DNA from: an uncultured Caryophanales bacterium
GTDB taxonomy: Bacteria > Bacillota_I > Bacilli_A > RFN20 > CAG-826
Assembly: GCA_946622925.1 (NCBI GenBank)
Contig: CAMOQM010000033.1
Span: 1 to 8,459, forward strand
Direction: 5' to 3'
Length of the DNA stretch: 8,459 bases
Part shown: piece by piece, positions 1 through 7,600 of the stretch
How the letters are laid out: every line of letters begins with the position of its first letter
Position numbering within the stretch: the stretch's first letter is position 1
Made by a program: the position numbers and the translations under genes
Notes under the pieces: generated by a model
What the model was told of the DNA's origin: nothing
Seen by the model: only the letters and a program-made list of their open reading frames with translations
The model's database searches: none

Positions 1-294
1 GTAGCTAACCCAAGAAAGGAACTTAGCTCCGCTAGAAGAGGTGACGGCAGTTGCCCCAGGGAGGTCGCTACCGGCCTCACCAGTAAATTTGACGAAGTTC
101 TCTAGGAATAAGGCGTCGTCTTTCGCAGTGACGGTTCCACCACTATATTGTCCGCCCTTGGACAAGACCAAATAGGTCACGAAGTCGGAGTCGGCTTGAC
201 GGACGATGCCTTGGCCAGCCGCCATATGGGAGTTGTTACCACAGCTGCAGAGCAAGGCAGCGGAAGCAAGAACGAGAACGAGATTGCGTTTCAT
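1..294 (-). CDS. Lipoprotein of unknown function, N-terminal part (runs off left edge)
   Basis: The reading frame starts at the ATG complementary to 292-294 and stays open to the window edge, giving 98 residues with no stop. It begins with a lipoprotein signal peptide: MKRN, a hydrophobic stretch rich in Leu/Val/Ala, and lipobox L-C-S-C with the lipidated Cys at residue 18. The mature part is short of Cys and Lys and rich in Gly/Ser/Thr. Its last visible stretch (about 68-98) has a Phe-Val-Lys-Phe strand, then L-P-G and later F-L-S-W, which vaguely recalls the repeat modules of Gram-positive surface proteins (InlB B-repeat-like); this is only an impression. It lies 15 bp downstream of the amylase stop, with its Shine-Dalgarno overlapping that stop codon, so it is very probably the third gene of the same operon. 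A role in starch handling is inferred from context only. Confidence 0.8.
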   Translation of the reverse strand, partial: MKRNLVLVLASAALLCSCGNNSHMAAGQGIVRQADSDFVTYLVLSKGGQYSGGTVTAKDDALFLENFVKFTGEAGSDLPGATAVTSSSGAKFLSWVSY

Positions 295-304
295 ATTCGT
301 CATT

Positions 305-312
305 CCTCCTTA
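305..312 (-). promoter_or_regulatory. Ribosome binding site overlapping the upstream stop codon
   Basis: On the minus strand this reads TAAGGAGG, a near-perfect anti-16S match, 10 nt before the ATG at 294. Its first three bases are the TAA stop of the amylase gene (310-312). Ribosomes terminating on the amylase would sit on this site, so translation of the downstream lipoprotein is probably coupled. It also fixes the start codon of the partial lipoprotein. Confidence 0.85.
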
Positions 313-2934
313 TTTGCTATAAACGTAGACCGAGAAGTTATTGCCGGCGAAATCGCCAACGCCCTTCTGGTTACGTAATACCTTGCCGGCGTCGGAATCG
401 TCGAGAGTCCAGCCAGAACCAGGATTCAAGATATATTGTTTACTGGCCTTTTGACCGACGTTGATATAGATCTTGAACTGTTTGCCGGAATCGCCGGTGA
501 TATCCATGGTGAGGACGTCATTGCCGGCATCGAAGCTGACGCGGGCATTCTTTGGATATTGTTTCTTGATGGCGTTAAGAGCCTTATACCAGTTGTACAT
601 GGAATTGGCATCGGCCTTTTGCTCTTTGGCGCCGTCGAGGGTCTTATTGTAGGAATCCCATTCGAAGGTATATTGACCAGCCTGATAGCCAGTGGTTTCA
701 GCGGTCACGCCTTTTTCCCATTTCATGGGTTGACGATACCAGATATCCTTGGAGTTCTCGTTGCCATAGAGCTCGACGTGTTTATCGGTGTTGCCGGACA
801 TACCAAGTTCGTCACCATAGTAGATCCAGGAGACGCCGGGCTGCAAAATGGCCATGGCGCCCATGATCTTGGCACGGCCGATTTCTTGGGCCGTACCGGT
901 AATCTTGGCGGCTGGGACGCTTTCGTCAACGGTACCGACTTTAGCCCAAGTGCCGTTAACTTTGTTGATGGCACGGTCGACGTCGTGGTTGGAGGTATAG
1001 GCGCCGTTGATGTAATCGGTGCGCTTACCACCTTGCCAGACTTTGCCGGTTTGGTTGTATTCGAAGTTGGCTCCGAAGACGCCATAGGTTTCCGGAGAAT
1101 GCTTGGTGGCATAAGAGCCAGCTCCGTTACCATCGTAATGGTCGGCATCGGAATAAAGCATCTGAGCAGTGTGATAGTAGTTGGCGAAGTCGAATTGAGA
1201 ATCAAGGGCCTGATAGTAAGGCGACATACGGTTGCCCCAGCCATCAAAGTTTTCGCCGACTAGGAAGCAGTTAGGATAGGCGTGCTTGACGTCATTGGCA
1301 AATTCTCTCCACCACAAGACGTTCTTGTTGAGGTCGGAGGAGTAGTCAAAGGCCTTTTCGACATATTTGCCTTTTTCGTCATCATAGGAGTTCTTGGTTC
1401 CAACGTCGGTGATGATGATGTCGTCACCGGTGTCGGCGACTTCGTCCTTCATATAGATATGCTTGACGGCGTCAAGGCGATATCCATCCAAACCGAAGGA
1501 TAGCCAATAACGGGCCATATCCTTGACTAGGTCACGAGTGGGTTGATACTCGTAGTTGATTTCCGGCATACCAGATCCGAACTTACCATAGTAATAGTAA
1601 TCAGATTCACCATCACGATACCAAGAAGGATTATCGGACAAGGCATCCTCTTCGACGGTAATGGTCTGATAAGATCCGTTCATATACTTTTGAATCGAAT
1701 CGGTCTTATACTTCCAGGAGTAGACGTTACGCCACTCGATGCCGGTTTCATCCTTTTCAGCACCTTCGGAGTTGATGGCCCACTGGGACTTTTCGAACCA
1801 GACGTTGTTCTTAGAAGTGTGGTTAAGGACTAAGTCCATTAAGACCTTCATGCCCTTTTGATGGGCTTTGTAGATCAATTCGCGGTAGTCGTCTATGGTG
1901 CCGAATTTGGAGTCAACGGCGAAATAGTCGGAAATGTCATAGCCGTGGTAGGAATCAGATTGCTGAATTGGAGTGAGCCAAAGGACTTGAACACCTAAAT
2001 CATCAAGATAATCGAGCTTATTGATGATACCACGGAGGTCGCCCATGCCATCGCCATCGCTATCGGCGAAGGAAGCGACGAAGATCTGATAGCCAACGCC
2101 AAGAGACTTGAATTCATCGCTGGTCTTAGTAACGGCCGGATCAAAGGCTTTGGCCTTGGACGAATCGATGACTTGGGTCTTCGAACGATAGTTGCCGGTT
2201 GCGTCTTTGGTAACAGGGTTGACCCTGATTTCTTGCTGGCCGGACTCGAAGGTATAGTTCTTGAAGTCGCCGGACACCAAGAAGACGTGCATAGCGCCGT
2301 TGGAACGGAAATGCTGATCGAATTCTTTGATGTAGGTTTCTTTGCCACCATCGGAGGTCCAGTTCTTCGAACCATCCATCGACGATTCGTCGACCATTAG
2401 GAAGCCGACTTCGGTCGAACCGGCTAGCTCAACGGCTTTGCCGGACTTGCCGCCGACCATATTGGCGGCGTTGAGGTCGATATCCATGATACGGCCATAT
2501 TCGTCGTTCCAGGCACCGCTTCCTTCCCTTCCGACGTCAGAAGCGCTCATCCATGAGGTGGACATCGGTTTGAGGGTAAGCTTGTCGGAAACCTTAGTTT
2601 CGCTGCCATATCCCCACAAAGTACCTTCTAGATCATGGGGTTTATGTTGCCATAGCCAGACACAATACTTGTCATAATCGGACGCCGAAGCATCTGGACG
2701 TAGATAGTGAAGGTACAAGTGGCCTTCCTTACTCCACGAATTGATCCAGTCTTCATATCCATCGACATGTTGCTGGGACTCTCCGCTCTGTGAAGATGAA
2801 CTTGTTTTGCTGGCGCTGCTACTTTGGCTTTGGCTAGCGGAACTACCAGAAGACTGAGGGGGCGTTCCACAGCCACAGCTAGCAAGCATCATGGCCGTGG
2901 TTAGTCCTAGTAAAAATGATTTCTTATTTGCCAT
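310..2934 (-). CDS. GH13 alpha-amylase-type lipoprotein with N-terminal CBM41-like module
   Basis: An 874-residue surface glucan hydrolase expected to cut alpha-1,4 bonds in starch or maltodextrins. The lipoprotein signal has lipobox L-A-S-C (Cys20), followed by a Ser-rich linker to about residue 55. Residues about 72-230 look like a CBM41/pullulanase-associated module: an HYLRP start, then VWLW aromatics, ending VFLVSGD. The GH13 barrel runs from about 281 to 790. A calcium loop sits at 291-299 (Asp291, 293, 295, 299). Motif I is DLVLNH (367-372). Motif II is GYRLDAVKH with nucleophile Asp488. Motif III is GEN with acid/base Glu561. Motif IV is SNHD with Asp651. Region V is MPEIN (456-460). 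Domain C follows to the end. All catalytic residues are present. The Lys-His after the nucleophile favours alpha-amylase; MPEIN resembles the oligo-1,6-glucosidase/neopullulanase/GH13_36 groups, so exact specificity is open. The start is supported by an AAAGGAG site 6 nt upstream (2941-2947). It is the second gene of unit B, after an internal hairpin. Confidence 0.92.
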   Translation of the reverse strand: MANKKSFLLGLTTAMMLASCGCGTPPQSSGSSASQSQSSSASKTSSSSQSGESQQHVDGYEDWINSWSKEGHLYLHYLRPDASASDYDKYCVWLWQHKPHDLEGTLWGYGSETKVSDKLTLKPMSTSWMSASDVGREGSGAWNDEYGRIMDIDLNAANMVGGKSGKAVELAGSTEVGFLMVDESSMDGSKNWTSDGGKETYIKEFDQHFRSNGAMHVFLVSGDFKNYTFESGQQEIRVNPVTKDATGNYRSKTQVIDSSKAKAFDPAVTKTSDEFKSLGVGYQIFVASFADSDGDGMGDLRGIINKLDYLDDLGVQVLWLTPIQQSDSYHGYDISDYFAVDSKFGTIDDYRELIYKAHQKGMKVLMDLVLNHTSKNNVWFEKSQWAINSEGAEKDETGIEWRNVYSWKYKTDSIQKYMNGSYQTITVEEDALSDNPSWYRDGESDYYYYGKFGSGMPEINYEYQPTRDLVKDMARYWLSFGLDGYRLDAVKHIYMKDEVADTGDDIIITDVGTKNSYDDEKGKYVEKAFDYSSDLNKNVLWWREFANDVKHAYPNCFLVGENFDGWGNRMSPYYQALDSQFDFANYYHTAQMLYSDADHYDGNGAGSYATKHSPETYGVFGANFEYNQTGKVWQGGKRTDYINGAYTSNHDVDRAINKVNGTWAKVGTVDESVPAAKITGTAQEIGRAKIMGAMAILQPGVSWIYYGDELGMSGNTDKHVELYGNENSKDIWYRQPMKWEKGVTAETTGYQAGQYTFEWDSYNKTLDGAKEQKADANSMYNWYKALNAIKKQYPKNARVSFDAGNDVLTMDITGDSGKQFKIYINVGQKASKQYILNPGSGWTLDDSDAGKVLRNQKGVGDFAGNNFSVYVYSK

Positions 2935-2960
2935 GTTTTACTCCTTTTTATAAATATACA

Positions 2961-2983
2961 AAGCCGCCCTTAAAGAGCGGCCA
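2961..2983 (-). terminator. Intra-operon hairpin, weak terminator or attenuator
   Basis: The minus-strand RNA folds as GCCGCUC / GGGCGGC with a 5-nt loop, 7 bp including one G-U pair that only works on this strand. The 3' tail is UUUGUAUAUUUAU, a broken U-tract, so termination is probably partial. It lies in the 60-bp gap between the two-domain lipoprotein gene and the amylase gene, where I see no convincing new promoter. It may reduce amylase expression relative to the lipoprotein or protect the upstream transcript's 3' end. The stem is the same as that of the terminator at 4024-4050. Confidence 0.65.
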
Positions 2984-2994
2984 TAATTCAATGA

Positions 2995-3927
2995 TTAAGC
3001 GGCTTTAGCGTCAGCGCCCCAATCAGCGAAAGTCGCAGTCCCTGACTGTTTGATCTTTCCAGTCCAATCGGCATCCGGAGCGTGGGTAGCATCAACACCC
3101 GATTCGGCTGAGAAAGTAGCAACTATAACTTTCTTTCCAACTGGCTCGGCAACAGAAATCGTGTAATGACGGTTGTTGGCCGCTGTCCAAGTTTCATCAA
3201 CGTGAGTCGCATAGCACCAAACTCCGTCTTGGCCTTCGGCCCAGACCCAAGCATAGACGCGATCCTTATCGGCATCATCAATTCCATACTTGGCGTAGAT
3301 GTTGGTGGTAACTACTGTTCCAGGTTCAACTGGGGTAGGTTCATTATACTTTTCAACCCAAATACCGTTATCATACTCACCGGTTTCAATATAAAAGTTA
3401 TACTTGGCGGCTTCTTTTAGTTTGAAGAAACCATCACTGGTGGCTTCGACGAGCGTAGCACAGCCTTCTTTCACTTTATCAGCGCCATAAACTACGGGTT
3501 CACCGCCTTCTGGAGTAAAGGTAAATTTGATTTCGACGTTAGCTGTAGAGCCAGTGAAATCGGCCTTTAGCCATTGATACTCAGTCTCTTTGCCTTGGCC
3601 GGGGTTTTGTTGGACACCACTGGTCATGATGAGCTCACCATGCTTTTTGGTGACCTTCATTGGGCTATTTCCATAGGGATCATCGGGTTCGCTATCGGAA
3701 GAAGAGAGCTCGGTGGTCTTGGAAGACTCGGAGGAAGAGAGTTCAGTAGTCTTGGAAGACTCGGAGGAAGATAAACCGGTGGCCTTGGAAGACTCGGAGG
3801 AAGAAAGTCCAGTAGCCTTAGAAGACTCGGAGGAAGAAAGCCCGGTTGCGTGGGGTTGTCCGCCGCAAGAAGCGAGGACAAACAAAGATGAGAGAAGAAG
3901 GATTACAGATGAATTCCTTTTTAACAT
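2995..3927 (-). CDS. Two-domain surface lipoprotein, candidate starch-binding protein
   Basis: This is a 310-residue lipoprotein I cannot assign to a named family. The signal peptide ends in lipobox L-A-S-C (Cys21). Residues 27-80 are five tandem copies of an 11-residue ATGLSSSESSK-type unit that forms a flexible stalk. Two compact, beta-rich stretches follow. The first, about 90-194, ends KYNFYIETGEY...GIWVEKY. The second, about 205-302, contains YAWVWAEGQDGVW and DETWTAANNRHY. They are separated by a Pro-rich hinge (EPTPVEPG, 196-203). The clustered Trp/Tyr residues resemble carbohydrate-binding modules, perhaps CBM25/26-like, but I see no diagnostic motif. No catalytic signature is visible. 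The start is set by AAGGAGG at 3938-3944, 10 nt upstream. It is the first gene of unit B, directly behind an operator-controlled promoter and upstream of the amylase. A starch-binding role is inferred from context and aromatic content; a substrate-delivery or structural role is possible. Confidence 0.8.
   Translation of the reverse strand: MLKRNSSVILLLSSLFVLASCGGQPHATGLSSSESSKATGLSSSESSKATGLSSSESSKTTELSSSESSKTTELSSSDSEPDDPYGNSPMKVTKKHGELIMTSGVQQNPGQGKETEYQWLKADFTGSTANVEIKFTFTPEGGEPVVYGADKVKEGCATLVEATSDGFFKLKEAAKYNFYIETGEYDNGIWVEKYNEPTPVEPGTVVTTNIYAKYGIDDADKDRVYAWVWAEGQDGVWCYATHVDETWTAANNRHYTISVAEPVGKKVIVATFSAESGVDATHAPDADWTGKIKQSGTATFADWGADAKAA
3688..3849 (-). repeat. 33-bp tandem repeat (11-residue Ser-rich units) in lipoprotein stalk
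   Basis: There are five in-frame units with a 33-bp period: 3817-3849, 3784-3816, 3751-3783, 3718-3750 and a partial, diverged last unit at 3688-3717. The three nearest the N-terminus encode ATGLSSSESSK; the next two carry TTEL in place of ATGL and the last decays into SSSDSE. Silent differences exist between copies, but each shares the core read on the plus strand as GAAGACTCGGAGGAAG. Because the period is a multiple of three, copy-number change by slippage would alter stalk length without breaking the frame. Confidence 0.92.
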
Positions 3928-3962
3928 TATAAATACGCCTCCTTATGGCATTTATCGAAGGA

Positions 3963-3991
3963 ATTATAAAATGAAACCGCTTACATGTTAA
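3963..3991 (-). promoter_or_regulatory. Sigma-A-type promoter of unit B
   Basis: On the minus strand there is TTAACA (3986-3991, 5 of 6 to TTGACA), a 17-nt spacer, and a perfect TATAAT (3963-3968). The expected start is near 3956, giving a leader of roughly 29 nt that holds the AAGGAGG site for the 3927 start. It follows the unit A terminator, so unit B has its own promoter. Confidence 0.8.
3971..3985 (-). promoter_or_regulatory. LacI/CcpA-type operator (cre-like) in the unit B promoter spacer
   Basis: The minus strand reads TGTAAGCGGTTTCAT; the plus strand reads ATGAAACCGCTTACA. Both orientations fit the Bacillus cre pattern TGNAANCGNTNNCA, with the central CG intact. It fills the spacer between the -35 and -10 boxes, a position where a bound repressor blocks RNA polymerase. 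Either CcpA (glucose repression) or a dedicated LacI-family maltose/starch repressor could bind it; the sequence cannot distinguish them. Confidence 0.72.
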
Positions 3992-4023
3992 GCCTTACTT
4001 CTAAATACTTTAGAACTTATCGT

Positions 4024-4050
4024 AAAAAGCCGCCCGATGAAGAGCGGCCT
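4024..4050 (-). terminator. Intrinsic terminator of unit A
   Basis: It begins 15 bp after the CBM20-lipoprotein stop. The RNA stem is GCCGCUC / GGGCGGC (7 bp with one G-U; about 9 bp with flanking A-U and G-U pairs), with a 6-nt loop and a run of five U. This is a classic rho-independent terminator for transcription running leftward. Confidence 0.85.
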
Positions 4051-4064
4051 GGTTAGCAACTAAC

Positions 4065-4655
4065 TTATCGCCAAGAATCAGTCTGGCTGGCATCAGCGCT
4101 GACGGTTATGGAACGATTGGGATTGGATTCCCAACGAATAACGCTGCCACTACCATCATAATTGCCGATGACGTACTTATATTCGAAGGTGCCGAGAGGA
4201 ATCTCGAAGGTGCCAGTCCAATTGTTCCCTTCTGTCCACCCTAACCTATAATTCGTGTCTAGGCTCCAGTTGTTTGCCTGGCAGGCAATGAAAACCCCTT
4301 GCCCGTTCTCGGTCCCATAATTGATGGTAAAAGTTATTTGGGCGGTATCCGCTTCTTGAGAAGAACTTTCACTGGTAGATTCGGATTCGCTGCTAGATTC
4401 GGATTCGCTGGAAGAAACGCTTTCCGAGGTTTCGCTACTAGATTCGGATTGCGTGCTGGAAGTGATGTCGCTGCTAGCGGTGGATTCACTCTCCGAGCTG
4501 CTTGCCGAAGAAGAGCTGGAACTTGATTTGGAAGATGAGGAGGACTTGCTGGTGGTCTCCGGTCCACTAGGCATAGGAGGTTGACTAGCACAAGCGGCGA
4601 GGATCAAAGCCGCAAAAGCGGCGCTGACCCCAAAGATAAATGATTTCTTAGACAT
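4065..4655 (-). CDS. Surface CBM20 starch-binding lipoprotein
   Basis: A 196-residue protein that should tether raw or soluble starch at the cell surface; no catalytic domain is present. The signal peptide ends in lipobox L-A-A-C (Cys22). Residues about 35-100 are a Ser/Glu-rich linker. Residues 105-196 are a complete CBM20: ITFTINY first strand, ANNW (Trp130), NNWTGTF (Trp146), FEYKYVIG (Lys160), RWESNPNR (Trp175, Glu176, Asn180) and the terminal TDSWR. By analogy with the Aspergillus glucoamylase domain, Trp130, Lys160 and Trp175 correspond to the binding-site-1 residues Trp543, Lys578 and Trp590. The usual L-G-x-W before the first Trp is replaced by A-N-N-W. The start is set by AAAGGAG at 4663-4669, 7 nt upstream. 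It follows the pullulanase stop by 26 bp in the same transcript and is closed by a terminator. Similar roles are known for SusE/SusF in Bacteroides and for starch-adherence proteins of Ruminococcus bromii. Confidence 0.92.
   Translation of the reverse strand: MSKKSFIFGVSAAFAALILAACASQPPMPSGPETTSKSSSSSKSSSSSSSASSSESESTASSDITSSTQSESSSETSESVSSSESESSSESESTSESSSQEADTAQITFTINYGTENGQGVFIACQANNWSLDTNYRLGWTEGNNWTGTFEIPLGTFEYKYVIGNYDGSGSVIRWESNPNRSITVSADASQTDSWR
4356..4553 (-). repeat. Low-complexity Ser/Glu linker coding stretch
   Basis: This encodes about 66 residues composed almost wholly of Ser, Glu, Thr and Ala between the lipid anchor and the CBM20. It contains imperfect internal duplications, for example two adjacent AGATTCGGATTCGCTG copies around 4378-4411 on the plus strand. 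Such linkers hold a binding module away from the membrane. The six-frame shadows here are not genes. Confidence 0.85.
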
Positions 4656-4681
4656 GGAAATACTCCTTTATAAATATTAAT

Positions 4682-7600
4682 TTAAGCGGTTTGTCTAACG
4701 ATTAAGCATTCGAACTTGCCAATTTCGATGGAGTTGTTCGTAATCTGGAACGTAGCTGGATGAGCACCGGTAGTCGAAAGAAGGGTTTCAAATGAACCGT
4801 TACCAATTCCGATAGAATGGTTGGTATCATCGTTGCCTTTGTTGAGGAAGATATAGATGTATTTGCCATCTTTTCCTTTGAATGCACCGGCCAAAACATC
4901 GGTTTTGGAGGAAATAATTTCCCCTTTGTCATTTACGTTGAATAGGTCGGTGTAGTTCCAACAGGTAGTTCCGCCGGCGGAGATTTCGGTCTTGCTTTGG
5001 CCAAGGGTGTTGCCCATTTCGGCGCGGCGAAGTTTAACCGCTTTAACCCATTCTTGGTAGTACTTATTTACGGTTGGATCGGCTTTGCGGTCCCACTTAT
5101 AAGCATTGACGGCATCGCCATATTTATAGGAGTTGCGCACTAACCAGGTGTTGGCGTTGATCTCAATACCATCGCCTTCGATCCAGTTGCTGATCTGCCT
5201 GACGTAGCGATTTCTAAAGGATTCTTTTGATTCACCATCGTACGGGTATACACGGTTTCCGTTTGCATCCCAATAACGGTCGCCAATCTCGAAATCAGGC
5301 CAAGGCTGGCTGTCGCGAGGAAGACTGGCAGAAGATGAAGCCCAGCCGCTTCCTTCACGCCATTCTTCATAACGTCCATATTTATAGGTGTCACGTAAGT
5401 CGTCCCAAAGCGGGTTGTCGGAAGTAATCAACTTCTGGCGGAATATTTCGTCGCCACCGTTAATAAAGGCAACGCCTTGTCCGAAGATGGTCATGGCATT
5501 TAGCGCAGTAGCCGCTTGCATGACGAATTCATGGCCTCCATCATCAAAGGTCTTATCATGGTTATAGAAGAGATAGTTGATTTGGTCATAAAGGGTGTAA
5601 TTATCGTGGCAAGCTAGATAATTGATGGTTTGGTTAGGTGTGCTACCAACGTTGCGGTTTTCGCCCAAAATTTGCGTGAGAGTGTTATAAACGTTATCCA
5701 CATTTGAACCTTGGTTAATCCATCCGGAGGCAGGATAGGGGCTACCATAGGAGGTGTTGCCTTTGGCCCCATCACGACCATGGTCATTGAAGCCGCCGAT
5801 CGGGAAATTTGGATCGGTATTTAATTGACTGTAGATGTTGCCGGTACTGGATTGCTTCGAACCATCCAAGGCGGTTCCACCACCGGTCCAGCCTTCGCCA
5901 TATAAGACGATGGTCGGGTCAATCTTGTTGACGGCGGCCCTAACGGCTTTCATGGTATCAATGTCGATACAGCCCATTAGGTCGAAACGGAAGCCTTTGA
6001 CTTCGTATTCTTTAGCCCACCAGGAGACGGAATCGACGATGAATTTAGAAGCCATTGTCCTATCTGAGGCAAATTCATTGCCGCATCCCGAACCATCGGT
6101 GTAATTGCCGGCGGCATCGGTGCGGAAGAAATATTGAGGAACAATCTTGGTGAAGGAGTTGTTCGCAACCGATGACATATGGTTATAAACGACGTCCATG
6201 ATCACGCGGATATCATTTTTGGCCGCGGTTTGGATAAGGCTCTTGAACTCTTTGACGCGAACCATAGGTTTCTCTGGATCACTGGAATAAGCGCCTTCAA
6301 CGACGTTATAGTTCTGCGGGTTATAGCCCCAGTTATATGAGGCCTCGTTAAGTTTGCCACCGTTTTCGGTGGATTCATAAACGGTCTTTTTACGTTCATC
6401 GTTATCCTGATCGAAAACCGGAAGCAATTGGATGGCGTTGACGCCGAGTTCTTTGATGTGGTCGAAACCAGTTTTAACAGTGGAATAGGTGGTTCCTTCT
6501 TCAGCGAAAGCGTTGTAGGTTCCGCGTAGGTTATTCTTATTTGAAGTCCAAGTCTCATCGGCGGTTAAATCGCGGATATGGGCTTCATATACGGTAAGGT
6601 TATTCGCCGCCTTAATCGGAGTTAGATTATCGGTGACGCCTTTCCCGTTATTCCAACCTTCCGGATCGACTTCGTTAGCATTGTTCCAGTCGACCATATA
6701 GGCCCTTTCGCCATTAAGCCCCGTGGCTTTGGCGTAGGGATCCACCGCTTCTACGGTGCCATTTGAATTGGTGACGACATAGGTATACCACTCATAGAAA
6801 TTGGTTTTCTCATCGGTCTTAAATGACCAAACGCCATGCCACTTGCCATCGCTTCCCATTTCCTTTTCCATCGGGAAATTGGCGGCTAAGTCGGCGACTT
6901 TCCTTCCGGCAAGGTTCCAAGGGGTTCCTACCAAATAGAAACGCACTTGGGCATAGGAAGTCGTCGGAGCCCATAGTTTCAACGTCTTAGTGCCATCGGC
7001 ATTGACGGTACAGCCTAAATCCGATCCATCGTAAACGTAATTGGTTTTGAACGTTTCGGTATCATAGAGGCGGCGGACAGAAACGGCTTTGGATTTTTGT
7101 TTGGTCTTATCCGACAAGAAAGTGCCACGTACCTCGTATTGAATTGATGGGTCAGCGGCCTTATCAAGGCTCAATGTGATAGAATTGGAGGCCTGATTAT
7201 CGCTGAATTCCTGGGTTTTAATAAGGTATTCTTCATCATGCTCTGCCCGAACAACAGGATTAAGTTTGTAATAATCAGTGGTAAATCCATATAGCTTGAC
7301 CGAAGAAATCTTACCGACGTCAGCGGCTTGGCGGCTGCCTTTGGTACCGGTGCCGGTAACAACGATTTTCTTCCAATCGGAATCGACGTAAGCGACATCG
7401 AAACGATCGCCTAAAGCATCTGCTCTACGACTAAATGTTTCGATGTTCGAGCCTTCGCCAGCGGCCAAGAAGATATTCATAACGCCGTTTTCATCGACAT
7501 CATAATCTTTGAAATAGCAGAAAGTATCCAAGGATTGTCCGGACCAAGTTCCGAATACCTTGACGATAAGGCGGATATCGGTTGAAGGATAGTCCTTAAA

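Noticed and set aside
436..1263. A 275-codon plus-strand open frame antisense to the amylase
   Set aside because: It lies wholly inside the GH13 coding region, its translation is a Gly/Val/Ile-rich shadow with no domain, and I see no ribosome site before it. It is a codon-bias artefact of the real gene.
2935..2994. A separate promoter for the amylase gene
   Set aside because: TTGAAT and TATAAA-like strings exist in the gap, but no pair has usable spacing, and the hairpin occupies the place where a spacer would be.
3688..3849. CRISPR-like array
   Set aside because: The units are contiguous with a 33-bp coding period and no unique spacers, and they are in frame within a lipoprotein. It is a coding minisatellite.
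3657..3881. Minus-strand frame with a regular LPPSLPRPP repeat
   Set aside because: This is the out-of-frame reading of the 33-bp tandem repeat in the two-domain lipoprotein gene, not a separate protein.
4413..4426. A further cre-like match (plus strand GAAACGCTTTCC context)
   Set aside because: It lies inside the Ser-rich linker of the CBM20 gene, lacks the outer TG and CA bases of the other two operators, and is not near a promoter.
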